Shown one piece after another: positions 43,617 to 53,643 of a stretch of DNA of 54,734 nt. The translations under genes and the position numbers were made by a program. The stretch covers positions 1-54,734 of the forward strand of contig DQTH01000302.1 of assembly GCA_015662865.1 (NCBI GenBank). Direction: 5' to 3'. Position 1 is the first letter of the stretch. Each line of letters starts with the position of its first letter. Source of the DNA: Desulfocapsa sulfexigens (lineage in GTDB: Bacteria; Desulfobacterota; Desulfobulbia; Desulfobulbales; Desulfocapsaceae). The notes under the pieces are model-generated. The model did no database searches and was not told the origin of the DNA. It saw only the letters and a program-made list of their open reading frames with translations.

Positions 43617-44912
43617 TTACTTTTTGCCGCTTGATTTCATAAACCCTTCGTAATTTGTCATGACCATTTGTGATTGTACCTGTGATACCGTATCAATAGC
43701 AACACCAACTACAATCAGAAGGGCAGTTCCACCAAAATAGAAAGGCAGGTTAAATTTTGATATCAGAATAGTTGGAAGTACACAAACAACGCTTAAATAT
43801 ATTGCTCCTACAACTGTCAGTCTAGTGAGCACCTTATCTATGAAATCAGCAGTTTTTCTTCCAGGACGGATACCCGGAATAAAGCCACCATTCTTTTTCA
43901 GGTTTTCAGCAACATCATCTGGCTTAAATGTGACGGCTGTATAAAAAAAGCAGAAGAAAACTATCATCACGACATACAGCAGATAGTAATAAAAAGTTCC
44001 AGGCGCCATAGCAGCTGATACTTTTTGAACCCATTCTACCTGAACAAATCCACCAATTGTTGCTGGAAACATCATGATGGAAGAGGCAAAAATCGGTGGT
44101 ATAACGCCTGCGATATTAATTTTAAGTGGCAAATGTGAACTCTGGCCACCATACACCTTTCTTCCTACCACACGTTTTGCGTATTGAATTGGAATACGGC
44201 GTTGGGCAGTTTCAAAGAAAACAATAATACCGACCACACCAACCATGAAAGCAATGATCAAAGGTACAAAGAAAAGTGTTATTTCCCCAGCTTTAATAAG
44301 CTGAAAGGAGTTCACCAGAGCAGCAGGACCACGGGCTACAATACCCGCAAAGATAATGAGTGAAATACCATTACCAATTCCACGTTCTGTCATCTGTTCA
44401 CCCAGCCACATTATAAATGATGTACCAGCTGTCAATGTAAGCATTGTCATAAGCACAAATGGGGTGCCTGGATTTAAAACTATAGGTTCTCCGCCAGGCC
44501 CAACCATACTCTGCAGGCCGGTAGCTATGAATGTACCTTGAATAATACTTAAACCAACAGTTCCATACCTTGTATACTGAGTGATTTTCCTTTGTCCTGA
44601 AGCTCCTTCTTTCTTAAGGGTTTCAAGCTGAGGAATCACCACAGTCAGTAACTGAATAATGATTGATGCTGAAATGTAAGGCATGATTCCCAGTGCAAAT
44701 ATAGAGAAATTCTCTAAAGCACCACCGGAAAACATATTGAACATACCGAAAAGCGTTCCTGCATTTTTAGTGAAAAATGCGGCGAGCGCCTCACCATTAA
44801 TACCGGGAGTGGGAACCTGAACACCCATCCTGTATACAGCCAGCATCGCCAGCGTAAAAAAGATACGTTTTCTTAACTCAGATGATTTTGCTGCATTCTG
44901 CAGTCCGCTCAT
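43617..44912 (-). CDS. secY: Preprotein translocase subunit SecY
   Basis: 431 aa, ten membrane helices. Visible landmarks are RKRIFFTLAMLAVYRMGVQVPTPGIN, the plug-region MFSGGALENFSIFALGIMPYISASI, cytoplasmic loop 4 (RIPIQYAKR), and GGFIPGIRPGRKTADFID in loop 5, which contacts SecA and ribosomes. It forms the Sec channel with SecE and SecG. It lies 55 bp after rplO. Confidence 0.98.
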   Translation of the reverse strand: MSGLQNAAKSSELRKRIFFTLAMLAVYRMGVQVPTPGINGEALAAFFTKNAGTLFGMFNMFSGGALENFSIFALGIMPYISASIIIQLLTVVIPQLETLKKEGASGQRKITQYTRYGTVGLSIIQGTFIATGLQSMVGPGGEPIVLNPGTPFVLMTMLTLTAGTSFIMWLGEQMTERGIGNGISLIIFAGIVARGPAALVNSFQLIKAGEITLFFVPLIIAFMVGVVGIIVFFETAQRRIPIQYAKRVVGRKVYGGQSSHLPLKINIAGVIPPIFASSIMMFPATIGGFVQVEWVQKVSAAMAPGTFYYYLLYVVMIVFFCFFYTAVTFKPDDVAENLKKNGGFIPGIRPGRKTADFIDKVLTRLTVVGAIYLSVVCVLPTILISKFNLPFYFGGTALLIVVGVAIDTVSQVQSQMVMTNYEGFMKSSGKK

Positions 44913-44967
44913 AATCTATATCCGTATAGAAGCTGTTAGATCAAAGCTTCAATTGGTTATTTTTCGC

Positions 44968-45420
44968 TTATTTACTCTTAGCGGCTTCTACAACTTTACC
45001 GCCTGCAGCTTCAATCTTTGATTTTGCACCAGCACTAACTTTGTCAACAGAAACTGTGACAGCCTTGGTAATTTCACCATTTGCTAGAATCTTAACCGGC
45101 AGACCCTTATCAGCCATACCTTTCTCTACCAGCAATGACCCATTTATCTCTGAACCCGCCTCAAAGCTATCAAGCTGGCTAAGAGAGACAATCGAGAATT
45201 TAATGGTGTTAATATTGGTGAAACCACGTTTGGGCAACCGACGTTGCAAGGGCATCTGGCCCCCCTCAAATCCTGGTTTAATACCAGACCCTGACCGAGA
45301 TTTAAAACCTTTATGACCACGTCCTGCAGTTTTTCCATGTCCAGATCCTGGACCACGGCCAAGACGTTTCCTCTGTCTACTTGCTCCCTTGTTTGGAGAG
45401 AGATTTCCTAAATTAATCAT
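44968..45420 (-). CDS. rplO: 50S ribosomal protein L15
   Basis: 150 aa from MINLGNLSPNKG, chosen because GAGGAGG lies 6 nt upstream; the track start is 11 codons earlier and inside rpmD. The Gly/Arg/Lys-rich RLGRGPGSGHGKTAGRGHKG is typical, as is the globular C-terminal domain. The start is one base after the rpmD stop, so the genes are coupled. Confidence 0.97.
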   Translation of the reverse strand: MINLGNLSPNKGASRQRKRLGRGPGSGHGKTAGRGHKGFKSRSGSGIKPGFEGGQMPLQRRLPKRGFTNINTIKFSIVSLSQLDSFEAGSEINGSLLVEKGMADKGLPVKILANGEITKAVTVSVDKVSAGAKSKIEAAGGKVVEAAKSK

Positions 45421-45421
45421 T

Positions 45422-45604
45422 TTACGCCTCCTCGATACGGACAAGGTGTGCAACTTTGTTCAGCATACCCTTAATTTCAGGGGTTGCTTTACGGGTCACG
45501 CTCTTATGCATTTTTGTCAGTCCAAGACCTGTAAGAGTGGCACGAATTTTTTCTGTACTGCCTATTCCGCTCTTGACCAAAGTAAATGTAATTGTATCGG
45601 ACAT
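45422..45604 (-). CDS. rpmD: 50S ribosomal protein L30
   Basis: 60 aa: ITFTLVKSGIGSTEKIRATLTGLGLTKMHKSV, followed by a helix and the strand KVAHLVRIEE, is the complete bacterial L30. The ribosome site AAAGG precedes the ATG. An unusual terminator-like hairpin separates it from rpsE upstream. Confidence 0.96.
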   Translation of the reverse strand: MSDTITFTLVKSGIGSTEKIRATLTGLGLTKMHKSVTRKATPEIKGMLNKVAHLVRIEEA

Positions 45605-45633
45605 TAGACTACCTTTAACTCAATATTAAATAG

Positions 45634-45684
45634 AAAAAAAGCACGGCATAACCTGAGCACACTGCCCAGGGTCAAACCATGCTT
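45634..45684 (-). terminator. Terminator-like hairpin inside the spc operon (rpsE-rpmD)
   Basis: Minus strand: AAGCATGG pairs with CCGTGCTT (8 bp, one G-T), with an inner CCTG/CAGG stem, followed directly by TTTTTTT. It begins about 12 nt after the rpsE stop and ends about 30 nt before the rpmD ATG. It has the form of an intrinsic terminator, yet rpmD, rplO and secY lie beyond it. It may be a partial terminator that lowers downstream expression, or an attenuator. Confidence 0.7.
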
Positions 45685-45695
45685 AATGCTTTCCA

Positions 45696-46208
45696 CTACG
45701 CCTGAATTTCTTCTACGCTTTTGCCACGCATTTCAGCAATTTTCTGAGCAGAACGAAGACTCTTCAATCCATTAAGAGTGGCTTTAACCATATTATGCGG
45801 ATTGTGAGATCCTAGACACTTGGTCAGGATATTATGAATGCCAACTGCCTCAAGAACTGCGCGAACAGGTCCACCCGCTATAACACCGGTTCCTTCAGAT
45901 GCTGGCTTAAGTAAAACCTTGCCAGCGCCATATCTTCCAATAACCTGATGCGGTATGGAGGTTTCAGTAAGAGAGACGTGAGTCATATCCTTTCTGGCTC
46001 TTTCCACACCTTTTCGAATTGCCTCGGGCACGAGATTGGCCTTCCCAAGTCCATATCCAATTTTACCTTTACCGTCACCAACAACAACAATGGCACTGAA
46101 ACTGAACCTTCGTCCACCTTTTACAACTTTAGCTACACGATTAATGAATACAATTTTTTCAATGAATTCATCGGAACTCTCGTTCCTTGAACGTTTAAAA
46201 TCAGCCAA
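45696..46208 (-). CDS. rpsE: 30S ribosomal protein S5
   Basis: 170 aa. The dsRNA-binding-like N-domain has [38 protein letters not shown]; the C-domain has [24 protein letters not shown]5 forms part of the mRNA entry helicase centre and proofreading interface with S4. It lies 26 bp after rplR. Confidence 0.98.
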   Translation of the reverse strand: MADFKRSRNESSDEFIEKIVFINRVAKVVKGGRRFSFSAIVVVGDGKGKIGYGLGKANLVPEAIRKGVERARKDMTHVSLTETSIPHQVIGRYGAGKVLLKPASEGTGVIAGGPVRAVLEAVGIHNILTKCLGSHNPHNMVKATLNGLKSLRSAQKIAEMRGKSVEEIQA

Positions 46209-46234
46209 GGGAAATCCCCCTATAAATTATATCG

Positions 46235-46600
46235 TTAAAATTGAAGCCCACCTTCCCGGGCTCCCTCAGAAAGTGCTTTCACTCGACCATGATAAATATA
46301 TCCGCCCCGGTCAAAGACGACCTTACTTACACCAGCATTCTTGGCAGCCTCCGCAAGCAATATACCGACTTTTTTTGCCTTGCCGGTCTTATCGTCGTCA
46401 TCAGACTTCTGAAATCCCTTATCCATGGTAGACATGGATACTAAGGTTTTGCCAGCAGAGTCATCAATGATTTGAGCATAAATGTGTTTATTACTTTTAA
46501 AAACTCTAAGACGCGGTTGTGCACTGTTACCAGTGATTTTTTTGCGAATGCGTCGAATACGTTTGGCCCTGGCTGTTTTCTTAGGATGTGTCTTAGCCAT
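46235..46600 (-). CDS. rplR: 50S ribosomal protein L18
   Basis: 121 aa. The basic N-terminal tail ([21 protein letters not shown]) binds 5S r[20 protein letters not shown] and [26 protein letters not shown] are diagnostic. It is part of the central protuberance with L5 and 5S rRNA. Confidence 0.98.
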   Translation of the reverse strand: MAKTHPKKTARAKRIRRIRKKITGNSAQPRLRVFKSNKHIYAQIIDDSAGKTLVSMSTMDKGFQKSDDDDKTGKAKKVGILLAEAAKNAGVSKVVFDRGGYIYHGRVKALSEGAREGGLQF

Positions 46601-46652
46601 TTTTCCTTACCATAATTTGATAAACAATCGCAATATGCGAATGCTAGTTTAC

Positions 46653-47195
46653 TTAAGCTGCAGCTCCGGCTTTACCTACCTTACGAACAATATGTTCATC
46701 GTCGTAACGAATTCCTTTACCTTTATATGGCTCAGGTTTACGAATCTCACGAATCTTTGCACTGGTAAGACCGAGAAGCTCTTTATCAATGGATTCAACA
46801 ATAATTTTATTATTTCCATCAACATTGATTTGGATACCCTCAGGAATTGCAAATTCAACAGGATTTGAATATCCCACATTTAAAGTGAGAGTCTTCCCGG
46901 ATACATTAACTTTATATCCAACACCTTCCACTATCAGGGTCTTTTTAAAACCTTCATTAACACCGACAACCATGTTGTTAATAAGGCTTCTAGTCATTCC
47001 ACGGAATGCATTAGTTCTTTTACTGTTATCCCGGTTATTAACAATAATCTCCTGATCCTTCATGGAGACTTCAAGTTCCGGTAAAATTTCACGTTCCAGA
47101 TTTCCTTTTTTACCAGAAACTGAAATGTTCTGTCCTTTGATATCAACTTGAATATCAGCTGGAACAGGAATAGGTTGTTTTCCAATACGAGACAT
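46653..47195 (-). CDS. rplF: 50S ribosomal protein L6
   Basis: 180 aa with two related alpha/beta domains. SRIGKQPIPVPADI starts the first. The C-terminal KIREIRKPEPYKGKGIRY segment contacts the sarcin-ricin loop region where translation factors dock. It lies 24 bp after rpsH. Confidence 0.98.
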   Translation of the reverse strand: MSRIGKQPIPVPADIQVDIKGQNISVSGKKGNLEREILPELEVSMKDQEIIVNNRDNSKRTNAFRGMTRSLINNMVVGVNEGFKKTLIVEGVGYKVNVSGKTLTLNVGYSNPVEFAIPEGIQINVDGNNKIIVESIDKELLGLTSAKIREIRKPEPYKGKGIRYDDEHIVRKVGKAGAAA

Positions 47196-47219
47196 GATTA
47201 CCTCCGTTGTTTGCTGGTC

Positions 47220-47618
47220 TTACCAGACCTCGCAAAGAATCTCACCGCCGACATTACTGGCCCTTGCGGTTTTATCAGTAATAACGCCCTTTGAACTTGA
47301 CAGAATTGCTATACCAAGCCCGTTGAGAACTTTTGGTATTTCCCCAACTCTGGCATATTTACGCAGGCCCGGTTTGCTGATACGTCTGATACCTGTAATT
47401 ACCGGTATCTGCTCAGCCCCATATTTAAGATCAATGGTAAGAGTTCCCTGAGGACCTTTTTCATCAACATGATAACCAGTAATAAATCCTTCATCTTGAA
47501 GGACTTTAGCTATATTTACTTTTGTTTTTGAAGTTGGCATTACAACTGAATCAAACTTTGCCATTACTCCATTTCTAATCCTGGTCAGCATATCTGCCAG
47601 GGGATCGCTCATGGACAT
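47220..47618 (-). CDS. rpsH: 30S ribosomal protein S8
   Basis: 132 aa: SDPLADMLTRIRNGVMAKFDSVVMP and the C-terminal GIAILSSSKGVITDKTAR match S8. The first ATG has GGAGAG at 6 nt spacing and is retained, although MSDPLAD two codons on is the more conserved start. S8 binds helix 21 of 16S rRNA and in E. coli represses the spc operon. Confidence 0.98.
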   Translation of the reverse strand: MSMSDPLADMLTRIRNGVMAKFDSVVMPTSKTKVNIAKVLQDEGFITGYHVDEKGPQGTLTIDLKYGAEQIPVITGIRRISKPGLRKYARVGEIPKVLNGLGIAILSSSKGVITDKTARASNVGGEILCEVW

Positions 47619-47667
47619 CGCGAACTCTCCTTATCAAAATAGTATTTTGATCCGATGGGTTGAAAAA

Positions 47668-47853
47668 TTACCAGGATGATTTTGTTACACCTGTAACCTG
47701 ACCACTGGATGCTAATTTACGAAAACAGATACGGCACATACCGAATTTACGAATGAACGCTTTCGGGCGTCCACAAAGAGGGCATCTGTTATATTTCCTT
47801 ACCGCAAATTTTGGCGTTCTTTTTGCTTTCGCAATGAGAGATTTCTTTGCCAA
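47668..47853 (-). CDS. rpsN: 30S ribosomal protein S14, zinc type
   Basis: 61 aa, the short zinc-dependent S14. Ligands are in CPLCGRP and CRICFRKLA (CxxC-x12-CxxC), preceded by a basic N-terminus. It sits in the 30S head. 100 bp separate it from rplE. The long zinc-free paralogue is not in this window. Confidence 0.97.
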   Translation of the reverse strand: MAKKSLIAKAKRTPKFAVRKYNRCPLCGRPKAFIRKFGMCRICFRKLASSGQVTGVTKSSW

Positions 47854-47953
47854 ACCGACCTCCGATTATAATAATTCTAACTTATTATGTACTTAAAAAT
47901 AACTGCCAGCTACGTTAATTTACGAAAAATAGCAAATTAGCTAAGCCGAGTGA

Positions 47954-48493
47954 TTATCCTTTAAAAGGCATACCCATAAGTTTCAATAAACTAAGAGCTT
48001 CCTTGTCAGTAGGAGCAGATGTTACAATAGTGATATTTAAACCTTTAATTTTATCAATCTTATCGTAATCAATTTCAGGGAAAATAATCTGCTCTTTAAC
48101 GCCCATGGAGAAATTACCTCTTCCGTCGAAACACTTCGGTGAGATACCACGGAAGTCACGAACTCGCGGGAGAGCAATATTTACAAGCTTACTGAAAAAA
48201 TCGTACATGATATCAGATCGCAATGTAACACGACATCCGATAGGCATACCTTCCCGAAGCTTAAAACCGGCGATAGATTTTTTTGCCCTTGTTACAACCG
48301 CTTTACGCCCGGCAATACGAGTGAGTTCCTCTACAGCTCCATCAATTATTTTTGGATTCTGTACAGCTTCACCAAGTCCCATATTTAAGACGATTTTCTC
48401 GACCTTGGGAATCTGCATCGTATTTGTGTAACCAAATTCTTTCTGCAGAGCAGGTTTACATTCATTTTTATAGTGGTCTTTAAGCGAACCCAT
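47954..48493 (-). CDS. rplE: 50S ribosomal protein L5
   Basis: 179 aa. [54 protein letters not shown] and VREQIIF-like [16 protein letters not shown] identify L5. It binds 5S rRNA and touches the P-site tRNA and S13. Confidence 0.98.
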   Translation of the reverse strand: MGSLKDHYKNECKPALQKEFGYTNTMQIPKVEKIVLNMGLGEAVQNPKIIDGAVEELTRIAGRKAVVTRAKKSIAGFKLREGMPIGCRVTLRSDIMYDFFSKLVNIALPRVRDFRGISPKCFDGRGNFSMGVKEQIIFPEIDYDKIDKIKGLNITIVTSAPTDKEALSLLKLMGMPFKG

Positions 48494-48519
48494 TTAATAC
48501 TCCTGGTAATTGCCTTTTA

Positions 48520-48852
48520 CTATTTACTTTCGATGGACTCGCCACAGCTCTTACAAAAGCGTACCTTGGTCCCATCATCTAAGAATTTTTTGCCAATTCG
48601 GCCGGTCTTAGTACATTCCGGACAGATTAACTGCAGATTGGACACGTGGATCATAGCCTCACGATTAACGATCTGTCCCTGCTGGTTCATCTCAGTGCCC
48701 TTGGTGTGACGCTTAATCATATTAATGCGTTCAACCAGTGCTTTCTCTTTACCAGGAAAGACTTGTAGAATCTTACCTACTCTTCCTTTATCTTTACCTG
48801 CAATAACTTCTACCTGATCATCTTTTTTCAGGTATGTTTGTCCCTTTGCCAT
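48520..48852 (-). CDS. rplX: 50S ribosomal protein L24 with Cys4 tail
   Basis: 110 aa from [12 protein letters not shown], chosen because AAAAGGTG precedes this ATG; the track GTG is three codons earlier. The KOW motif is [20 protein letters not shown]. The C-terminal part carries [11 protein letters not shown] and FCKSCGESI, four cysteines able to bind zinc, found in many but not all L24. L24 initiates 50S assembly near the 5' end of 23S rRNA. Confidence 0.97.
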   Translation of the reverse strand: MAKGQTYLKKDDQVEVIAGKDKGRVGKILQVFPGKEKALVERINMIKRHTKGTEMNQQGQIVNREAMIHVSNLQLICPECTKTGRIGKKFLDDGTKVRFCKSCGESIESK

Positions 48853-48908
48853 CTTCAGCACCTTTTACTAGAACCTCAGCAAATGAGGTTGGATTGCTTT
48901 AACACCAA

Positions 48909-49277
48909 TTATAAAACTTCTGGTGCCAAGGAGATAATTTTCATAAATCCCTGGTTACGCAGTTCTCTTGCTACCGGTCCGAAAATTCGTGTTCCAACAG
49001 GATCACCTGTTCCTGAAAGAATTACGGCTGCATTTTCATCGAATTTTACCCAGGTATCATCCATACGTTTAATCTCTTTGGCCGTTCGCACAACTACTGC
49101 CTTTATAACATCACCCTTTTTAACTTTGGCGTTTGGAAGGGCTTCTTTGACAGTGGCTACGATGACATCACCAATGGATGCATATCTTCTCCTGGTACCA
49201 CCAAGAACTCTAATGCAGAGTACTTTTTTTGCTCCTGAATTATCTGCAACATTCAGAACTGTTTCGCTTTGTATCAT
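48909..49277 (-). CDS. rplN: 50S ribosomal protein L14
   Basis: 122 aa: [27 protein letters not shown] and [28 protein letters not shown] are the full L14. It forms inter-subunit bridge B8 and binds the silencing factor RsfS. Confidence 0.98.
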   Translation of the reverse strand: MIQSETVLNVADNSGAKKVLCIRVLGGTRRRYASIGDVIVATVKEALPNAKVKKGDVIKAVVVRTAKEIKRMDDTWVKFDENAAVILSGTGDPVGTRIFGPVARELRNQGFMKIISLAPEVL

Positions 49278-49335
49278 AGTTTCACCTGATTGATAATCAG
49301 TTGTATTTCAAAAAAATGGCGTCAAACGAAAATGA

Positions 49336-49596
49336 TTAAACAGCTTCCCGAATGATATCTCTTAAGCGCCACCGTTTTTGTTTACTTAGTGGCCGACATT
49401 CTTCGATCTTTACAATATCGCCAATATTACAGTTATTCTCTGGATCATCAGCAAGGTATTTCACACTCTTTTTGATATATTTACCATAGAGTTTGTGACG
49501 AACCTTTCTTTCAACGCGAACAACTATACTTTTTTCCATCCTGTTACTGACAACAGTACCAGTTCTGGTCTTCTTTATTTTTTTTGTCTCGCTCAT
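49336..49596 (-). CDS. rpsQ: 30S ribosomal protein S17
   Basis: 86 aa from the ATG ([13 protein letters not shown]); the track begins at a GTG three codons before it and neither has a clear ribosome site. The OB-fold motifs [28 protein letters not shown] and [22 protein letters not shown] are diagnostic. It is a primary binder of the 16S 5' domain. Confidence 0.97.
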   Translation of the reverse strand: MSETKKIKKTRTGTVVSNRMEKSIVVRVERKVRHKLYGKYIKKSVKYLADDPENNCNIGDIVKIEECRPLSKQKRWRLRDIIREAV

Positions 49597-49660
49597 GATT
49601 GACACAATTTTTATTATATTGATGTACTTCGGTTAATTAACAAATTTTGCAGAATACACA

Positions 49661-49843
49661 TTAATTTTCATTAAAAAGAGTATTAATACGTGCAATATCC
49701 TTCCGGAGCTGTTTCAAAGTTGAAGTATTCTCAAGAGGCCTGATTTTATGCTGAAATGTAAGATTGGAAATTTCCTCTTTCATTTCGACCAGTTTCTTCT
49801 GCAAATCATCAGAAGACATTGAGCGCAGTTCTGACATTTTCAT
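49661..49843 (-). CDS. rpmC: 50S ribosomal protein L29
   Basis: 60 aa two-helix protein: [26 protein letters not shown] and [14 protein letters not shown]. It lies at the exit tunnel rim near the trigger-factor dock. GAGGAG lies 6 nt before ATG; the start overlaps the rplP stop by 4 bp (ATGA). Confidence 0.97.
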   Translation of the reverse strand: MKMSELRSMSSDDLQKKLVEMKEEISNLTFQHKIRPLENTSTLKQLRKDIARINTLFNEN

Positions 49844-50256
49844 AGTGTGCTCCTCTTTATAATCACCTTGGTTTTGAAAGGTAATTTCGCGCCTGCTAGA
49901 GTCAACGCTCTAATTGCCAGCTCTTCTTCAACTCCGGCAAGCTCGTAAATAATCTTACCGGGTTTGGTCACAGCTACCCAGTATTCAGGACTTCCTTTAC
50001 CCTTACCCATACGTGTTTCAGCAGGCTTCTTCGTAACAGGTTTGTCGGGGAAGACACGAATCCAAACCTGTCCACCACGTTTGATCTTCCTGTTAATGGC
50101 AATACGTGCAGCCTCGATTTGCTGGGCTGTCAATTTACCGCTTTCTACAGCTTTCAGGGCATAGTCACCAAAAGAAATTGTAGAGCCGCGATGAGCTTTG
50201 CCTCTATTCTTTCCTTTAAAGACTTTTCTATGTTTGACCTTTTTAGGACTTAACAT
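49840..50256 (-). CDS. rplP: 50S ribosomal protein L16
   Basis: 138 aa: [63 protein letters not shown] and the Arg-rich loop are intact. It positions A-site tRNA and is required late in 50S maturation. Confidence 0.98.
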   Translation of the reverse strand: MLSPKKVKHRKVFKGKNRGKAHRGSTISFGDYALKAVESGKLTAQQIEAARIAINRKIKRGGQVWIRVFPDKPVTKKPAETRMGKGKGSPEYWVAVTKPGKIIYELAGVEEELAIRALTLAGAKLPFKTKVIIKRSTL

Positions 50257-50304
50257 TTCTAAACTCCAATATTAATTCAGGATTTCCGAAAAACCGGGCT
50301 CTTG

Positions 50305-50955
50305 CTATATCTCTGCAGGAGCATCCTTTGCATTCAGGACTTCACCTTTAAAAATCCATACTTTGATACCAATGATACCATAAGTGGTGTTTGCTTCAGC
50401 CAGTGCATAATCAACATCAGCTCGCAGGGTATGCAAAGGAACACGACCTTCACGGACCCATTCACAACGAGACATTTCAGCGCCACCAAGTCTGCCGGAG
50501 CAGGAAATTTTAATTCCTTTCACACCAAATCTCAGGGCTGAATTTACTGATTTTTTCATTGCACGTCTGAAAGCAACCCGCCTAACAAGTTGCTGAGCAA
50601 TATTCTCTGCAACCAGTTGCGCATCTGCCTCAGGTCGACGTACTTCCTGGATATCAATGACAGCTTTTCTATTGATCAGTTTCTCAAGCTCTTTTTTGAG
50701 GATCTCAATTTCAGAACCTTTTTTACCAATAATTATACCTGGTCGAGCCGTAAAAAGCTTTACACGGACCTTATCGCCTGTTCGCTCAAGGATAATTTTC
50801 GAAAGAGCAGCATGTTGAAGACGAGTCTTAAGAAATTTTCTGATTTTCTGGTCCTCAATAAGATTAACCGAGTAATCCTTATTGGCATACCAAATCGAAT
50901 CCCATGTGCGAGTAATATTAAGTCTGAGCCCTAACGGGTTAACTTTCTGCCCCAA
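50305..50955 (-). CDS. rpsC: 30S ribosomal protein S3
   Basis: 216 aa. It starts [20 protein letters not shown]. The KH domain is at about 60-110 with [18 protein letters not shown]; the C-domain includes [13 protein letters not shown] and [17 protein letters not shown]. It forms the mRNA entry site with S4 and S5. Confidence 0.98.
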   Translation of the reverse strand: MGQKVNPLGLRLNITRTWDSIWYANKDYSVNLIEDQKIRKFLKTRLQHAALSKIILERTGDKVRVKLFTARPGIIIGKKGSEIEILKKELEKLINRKAVIDIQEVRRPEADAQLVAENIAQQLVRRVAFRRAMKKSVNSALRFGVKGIKISCSGRLGGAEMSRCEWVREGRVPLHTLRADVDYALAEANTTYGIIGIKVWIFKGEVLNAKDAPAEI

Positions 50956-51036
50956 AATAGTCCTCCAGCAATACGCTTAGTCTGTATAAATAAAAAAATT
51001 GAGAGTCATACTAATTACAGCTGATAAAGTAAAGAT

Positions 51037-51369
51037 TTAATTTTCATCAAGCACGACAGTAATATGACTTGTACGTTTTATAATAGATGTTGCACGTCCC
51101 ATAGCACGTGGACGTATTCTTTTAAAAGATGGTCCACCATCTATGAACACTTTCTTAACGTAAAGGTTATCAACATCAATCTGATCATCCTGAGTAGCAT
51201 TAGCCACTGCTGATTCGATGACTTTACGCAATATTACAGCACCCTTTTTCGGCATAAACCTGAGAGTGGTTATCGCTTTGTCAACGCCCATCCCCCTAAC
51301 CACATCAGCAACAAGTCTTGCTTTCTGAGGTGAGATCCGAATACGTCTCCCTACGGCGCGAGCTTCCAT
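51037..51369 (-). CDS. rplV: 50S ribosomal protein L22
   Basis: 110 aa: RRIRISPQKARLVADVVRG and the beta-hairpin region FIDGGPSFKRIRPRAMGRATSI that lines the exit tunnel and influences macrolide binding. Upstream is an unusually long 132-bp gap to rpsS containing repeat-like dyads. Confidence 0.98.
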   Translation of the reverse strand: MEARAVGRRIRISPQKARLVADVVRGMGVDKAITTLRFMPKKGAVILRKVIESAVANATQDDQIDVDNLYVKKVFIDGGPSFKRIRPRAMGRATSIIKRTSHITVVLDEN

Positions 51370-51416
51370 AGTATTACTCCTAGTAAATCTTATCTAAACT
51401 ATATTATAGTTATCTT

Positions 51417-51500
51417 GCCGGTAAGTGTTAAGTAGACCGGCATAAATACCTTATTAGAATTATCTCTATTATGAGCGTTAAGATAATCTACAGGTAATTA
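51417..51500. repeat. Dyad-rich spacer between rpsS and rplV
   Basis: GCCGGT...ACCGGC hairpin (6-bp stem, 13-nt loop) followed by CATAAATACCTTATTAGAATTATCT, then AGATAATCT and ACAGGTAA. The first part matches 5827-5860 (CCGGTAA...ACCGGCATAA), and AAATACCTTAT-AGAAT matches 5908-5924. This is a diverged relative of the palindromic repeats near crcB, here inside the S10 operon. Confidence 0.45.
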
Positions 51501-51501
51501 G

Positions 51502-51774
51502 TTAACGAGACTTTCTGTCAGAGGCATGACCGTAAAAGGTCCTGGTGGGTGAAAACTCACCGAGCTTATGCCCAACCATATTCTCTGAAACAAAGACAGG
51601 GATAAATTTTCTGCCATTGTGTACTGCAAAAGTCAGCCCAACCATATCCGGAGAGATATCAGAGCGTCTGGACCAGGTTTTAATAACTTTGCGAGATCCA
51701 CTTTCGATTGCAGCATCGATCTTCTTCTGCAGATGATCGTCGATAAAAGGTCCTTTTTTGACTGAACGAGCCAT
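51502..51774 (-). CDS. rpsS: 30S ribosomal protein S19
   Basis: 90 aa: [44 protein letters not shown] and the [15 protein letters not shown] segment. It sits in the 30S head beside S13, contacting bridge B1. It lies 16 bp after rplB. Confidence 0.98.
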   Translation of the reverse strand: MARSVKKGPFIDDHLQKKIDAAIESGSRKVIKTWSRRSDISPDMVGLTFAVHNGRKFIPVFVSENMVGHKLGEFSPTRTFYGHASDRKSR

Positions 51775-51790
51775 ATTTCTATCCTCTTAA

Positions 51791-52612
51791 TTAACGTCTT
51801 TTCTTGACAATATACTTGTCAGACTCGGTATTCTTTCTCGTTTTATATCCCTTGGTCGGGTATCCCCATGGAGTACATGGATGGCGACCACCGGAACTTT
51901 TACCCTCACCACCACCCATCGGATGATCAACAGGGTTCATGGCAACACCACGTACATGAGGACGTTTACCCATCCATCTGGTACGACCTGCCTTACCAAG
52001 TTTTTGACTTTCATGTTCACGGTTGCCAACCTGACCGATGCAGGCACGGCAAAGTTTGTGAAATTTTCTCACTTCACCGGATGGCAGCCTTACCAGAACA
52101 TACATGCCCTCTTTGGCCATAAGCTGAGCGGAAACCCCAGCACTTCGCACAAGCTGCCCGCCCTTTCCAATCTTCATTTCAATATTATGAATGATTGTAC
52201 CAAGGGGGATGTTCATCATGGGTAGACAGTTGCCTGGTTTGATATCAACAGAATCGCCTGCAATCACCTGGTCACCTACTGAAATACCAGCAGGGGCGAG
52301 GATATATGTTTTCTGGCCATCCAAGTATGATAACAAAGCAATATTTGCTGATCGATTAGGATCATATTCTATGGAAACAACTTTGGCACTTATATCGATC
52401 TTATTACGTTTAAAATCAATAATACGATACTTGCGTTTATGACCACCACCAATATGGCGGGAGGTAATTCTGCCGTAGTTGTTTCGTCCACCGGTTTTTG
52501 ATAGGCTCGTAAGCAGGCTTTTCTCAGGCCCGTTTTTAGACAGCTCAGAGTTCTGTATAGACACATAGTGTCTTTTACCGGCTGATGTTGGTTTATATGT
52601 CTTTATTGTCAT
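51791..52612 (-). CDS. rplB: 50S ribosomal protein L2
   Basis: 273 aa. [34 protein letters not shown] and the peptidyl-transferase-proximal [21 protein letters not shown] (with the conserved His) are present. It is needed for subunit association and peptide bond formation. Confidence 0.98.
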   Translation of the reverse strand: MTIKTYKPTSAGKRHYVSIQNSELSKNGPEKSLLTSLSKTGGRNNYGRITSRHIGGGHKRKYRIIDFKRNKIDISAKVVSIEYDPNRSANIALLSYLDGQKTYILAPAGISVGDQVIAGDSVDIKPGNCLPMMNIPLGTIIHNIEMKIGKGGQLVRSAGVSAQLMAKEGMYVLVRLPSGEVRKFHKLCRACIGQVGNREHESQKLGKAGRTRWMGKRPHVRGVAMNPVDHPMGGGEGKSSGGRHPCTPWGYPTKGYKTRKNTESDKYIVKKRR

Positions 52613-52698
52613 AATTATCTAATCGCTCCATCAAGGCTATGTTGGATTGATAGCTATACTAAATTCGTTTATCTGGGATCCTAATTTTTCAGTTAGTT

Positions 52699-52986
52699 TT
52701 ACAGTTGATCTGCAAAATTAATCTCACCTTCAGACAAAGTTACGTATGCTTTTTTCCAGTCATTGGTAAAGCCGGTGAAGCGTCCCACGCGTTTCTGTTT
52801 ACCATGCATATTTGTAGTGTGGACATGTTTAACTTTTACATCAAACATTTTCTCTACTGCCTTCTTAATTTCTATCTTATTTGCATTGGGATCTACTTTG
52901 AAAACAACTTTTCCATCAACTTCAAGTTGAAGGTTAGCTTTCTCAGTGAGACATGGTCCCCTTAAAATCTTATGATCACTTTTCAT
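52699..52986 (-). CDS. rplW: 50S ribosomal protein L23
   Basis: 95 aa: ILRGPCLTEKANLQLEVDGKVVFKVDPNANKIEIKKAVEKMFDVKV and GRFTGFTNDWKKAYVTL. It forms the dock for trigger factor and SRP at the tunnel exit. Its ATG overlaps the rplD stop by 4 bp. Confidence 0.97.
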   Translation of the reverse strand: MKSDHKILRGPCLTEKANLQLEVDGKVVFKVDPNANKIEIKKAVEKMFDVKVKHVHTTNMHGKQKRVGRFTGFTNDWKKAYVTLSEGEINFADQL

Positions 52987-53606
52987 GGAGTCAACCTCTT
53001 CTCAAGACTCTCGACTGCCGGTTTAACCAGCATCAATTTCTTATGCAGCAAAATATCATAAACATTCAAACCATCAACTGTCATGACTTTAAATCCATGA
53101 ACATTTCTAGCTGATTTATTCAGATTATTATTGCTTCCTTCGGTGATAACAAGACAGTTCTCGAAATCAAAACCTTTCATGATTCCAACAAAATCTTTGG
53201 TTTTGATTTTATCCATGATAAAATCGTCGACAACCACAAGATTACCTTCCTGCAATCTTGCACTCATGGCCATGGCAAGAGCTTGTTTCTTTACTTTACG
53301 ATTAAGCTTGAAGCTGTAATCACGCGGTTTAGGACCAAAAGTGACACCACCACCTCTCCAGATAGGAGAATTTCGGGTACCAGCACGTGCTCGTCCTGTT
53401 CCTTTCTGGCGCCATGGTTTGGCACCACCACCACGAACCTCAACTCTTGTTTTGGTGCAGGCATTACCAGCGCGTTTTGCGGCACGCTGCATACGAACAA
53501 CATCGTGGAGCATGTGCTCTTTAACAGTCAAATCAAAAACATCAGCATTCAGCTCGATCTCGCCGACTTTTTCATTGCTGGTATTTACTATATCTACGGT
53601 AGACAT
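52983..53606 (-). CDS. rplD: 50S ribosomal protein L4
   Basis: 207 aa. The extended tunnel loop KPWRQKGTGRARAGTRNSPIWRGGG (macrolide region) and VVVDDFIMDKIKTKDF in the globular part are present. In E. coli L4 also represses the S10 operon by attenuation. It lies 37 bp after rplC. Confidence 0.98.
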   Translation of the reverse strand: MSTVDIVNTSNEKVGEIELNADVFDLTVKEHMLHDVVRMQRAAKRAGNACTKTRVEVRGGGAKPWRQKGTGRARAGTRNSPIWRGGGVTFGPKPRDYSFKLNRKVKKQALAMAMSARLQEGNLVVVDDFIMDKIKTKDFVGIMKGFDFENCLVITEGSNNNLNKSARNVHGFKVMTVDGLNVYDILLHKKLMLVKPAVESLEKRLTP

Positions 53607-53643
53607 TGTTTACTCCTTGAACCGATCAATCTCTTTCGGCTGT

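Noticed and set aside
47866-47945. TAGC-TAATTT-GCTA followed by TTTTT after rplE as a second internal terminator
   Set aside because: The stem is only 4 bp; chance occurrence in AT-rich spacer is likely.
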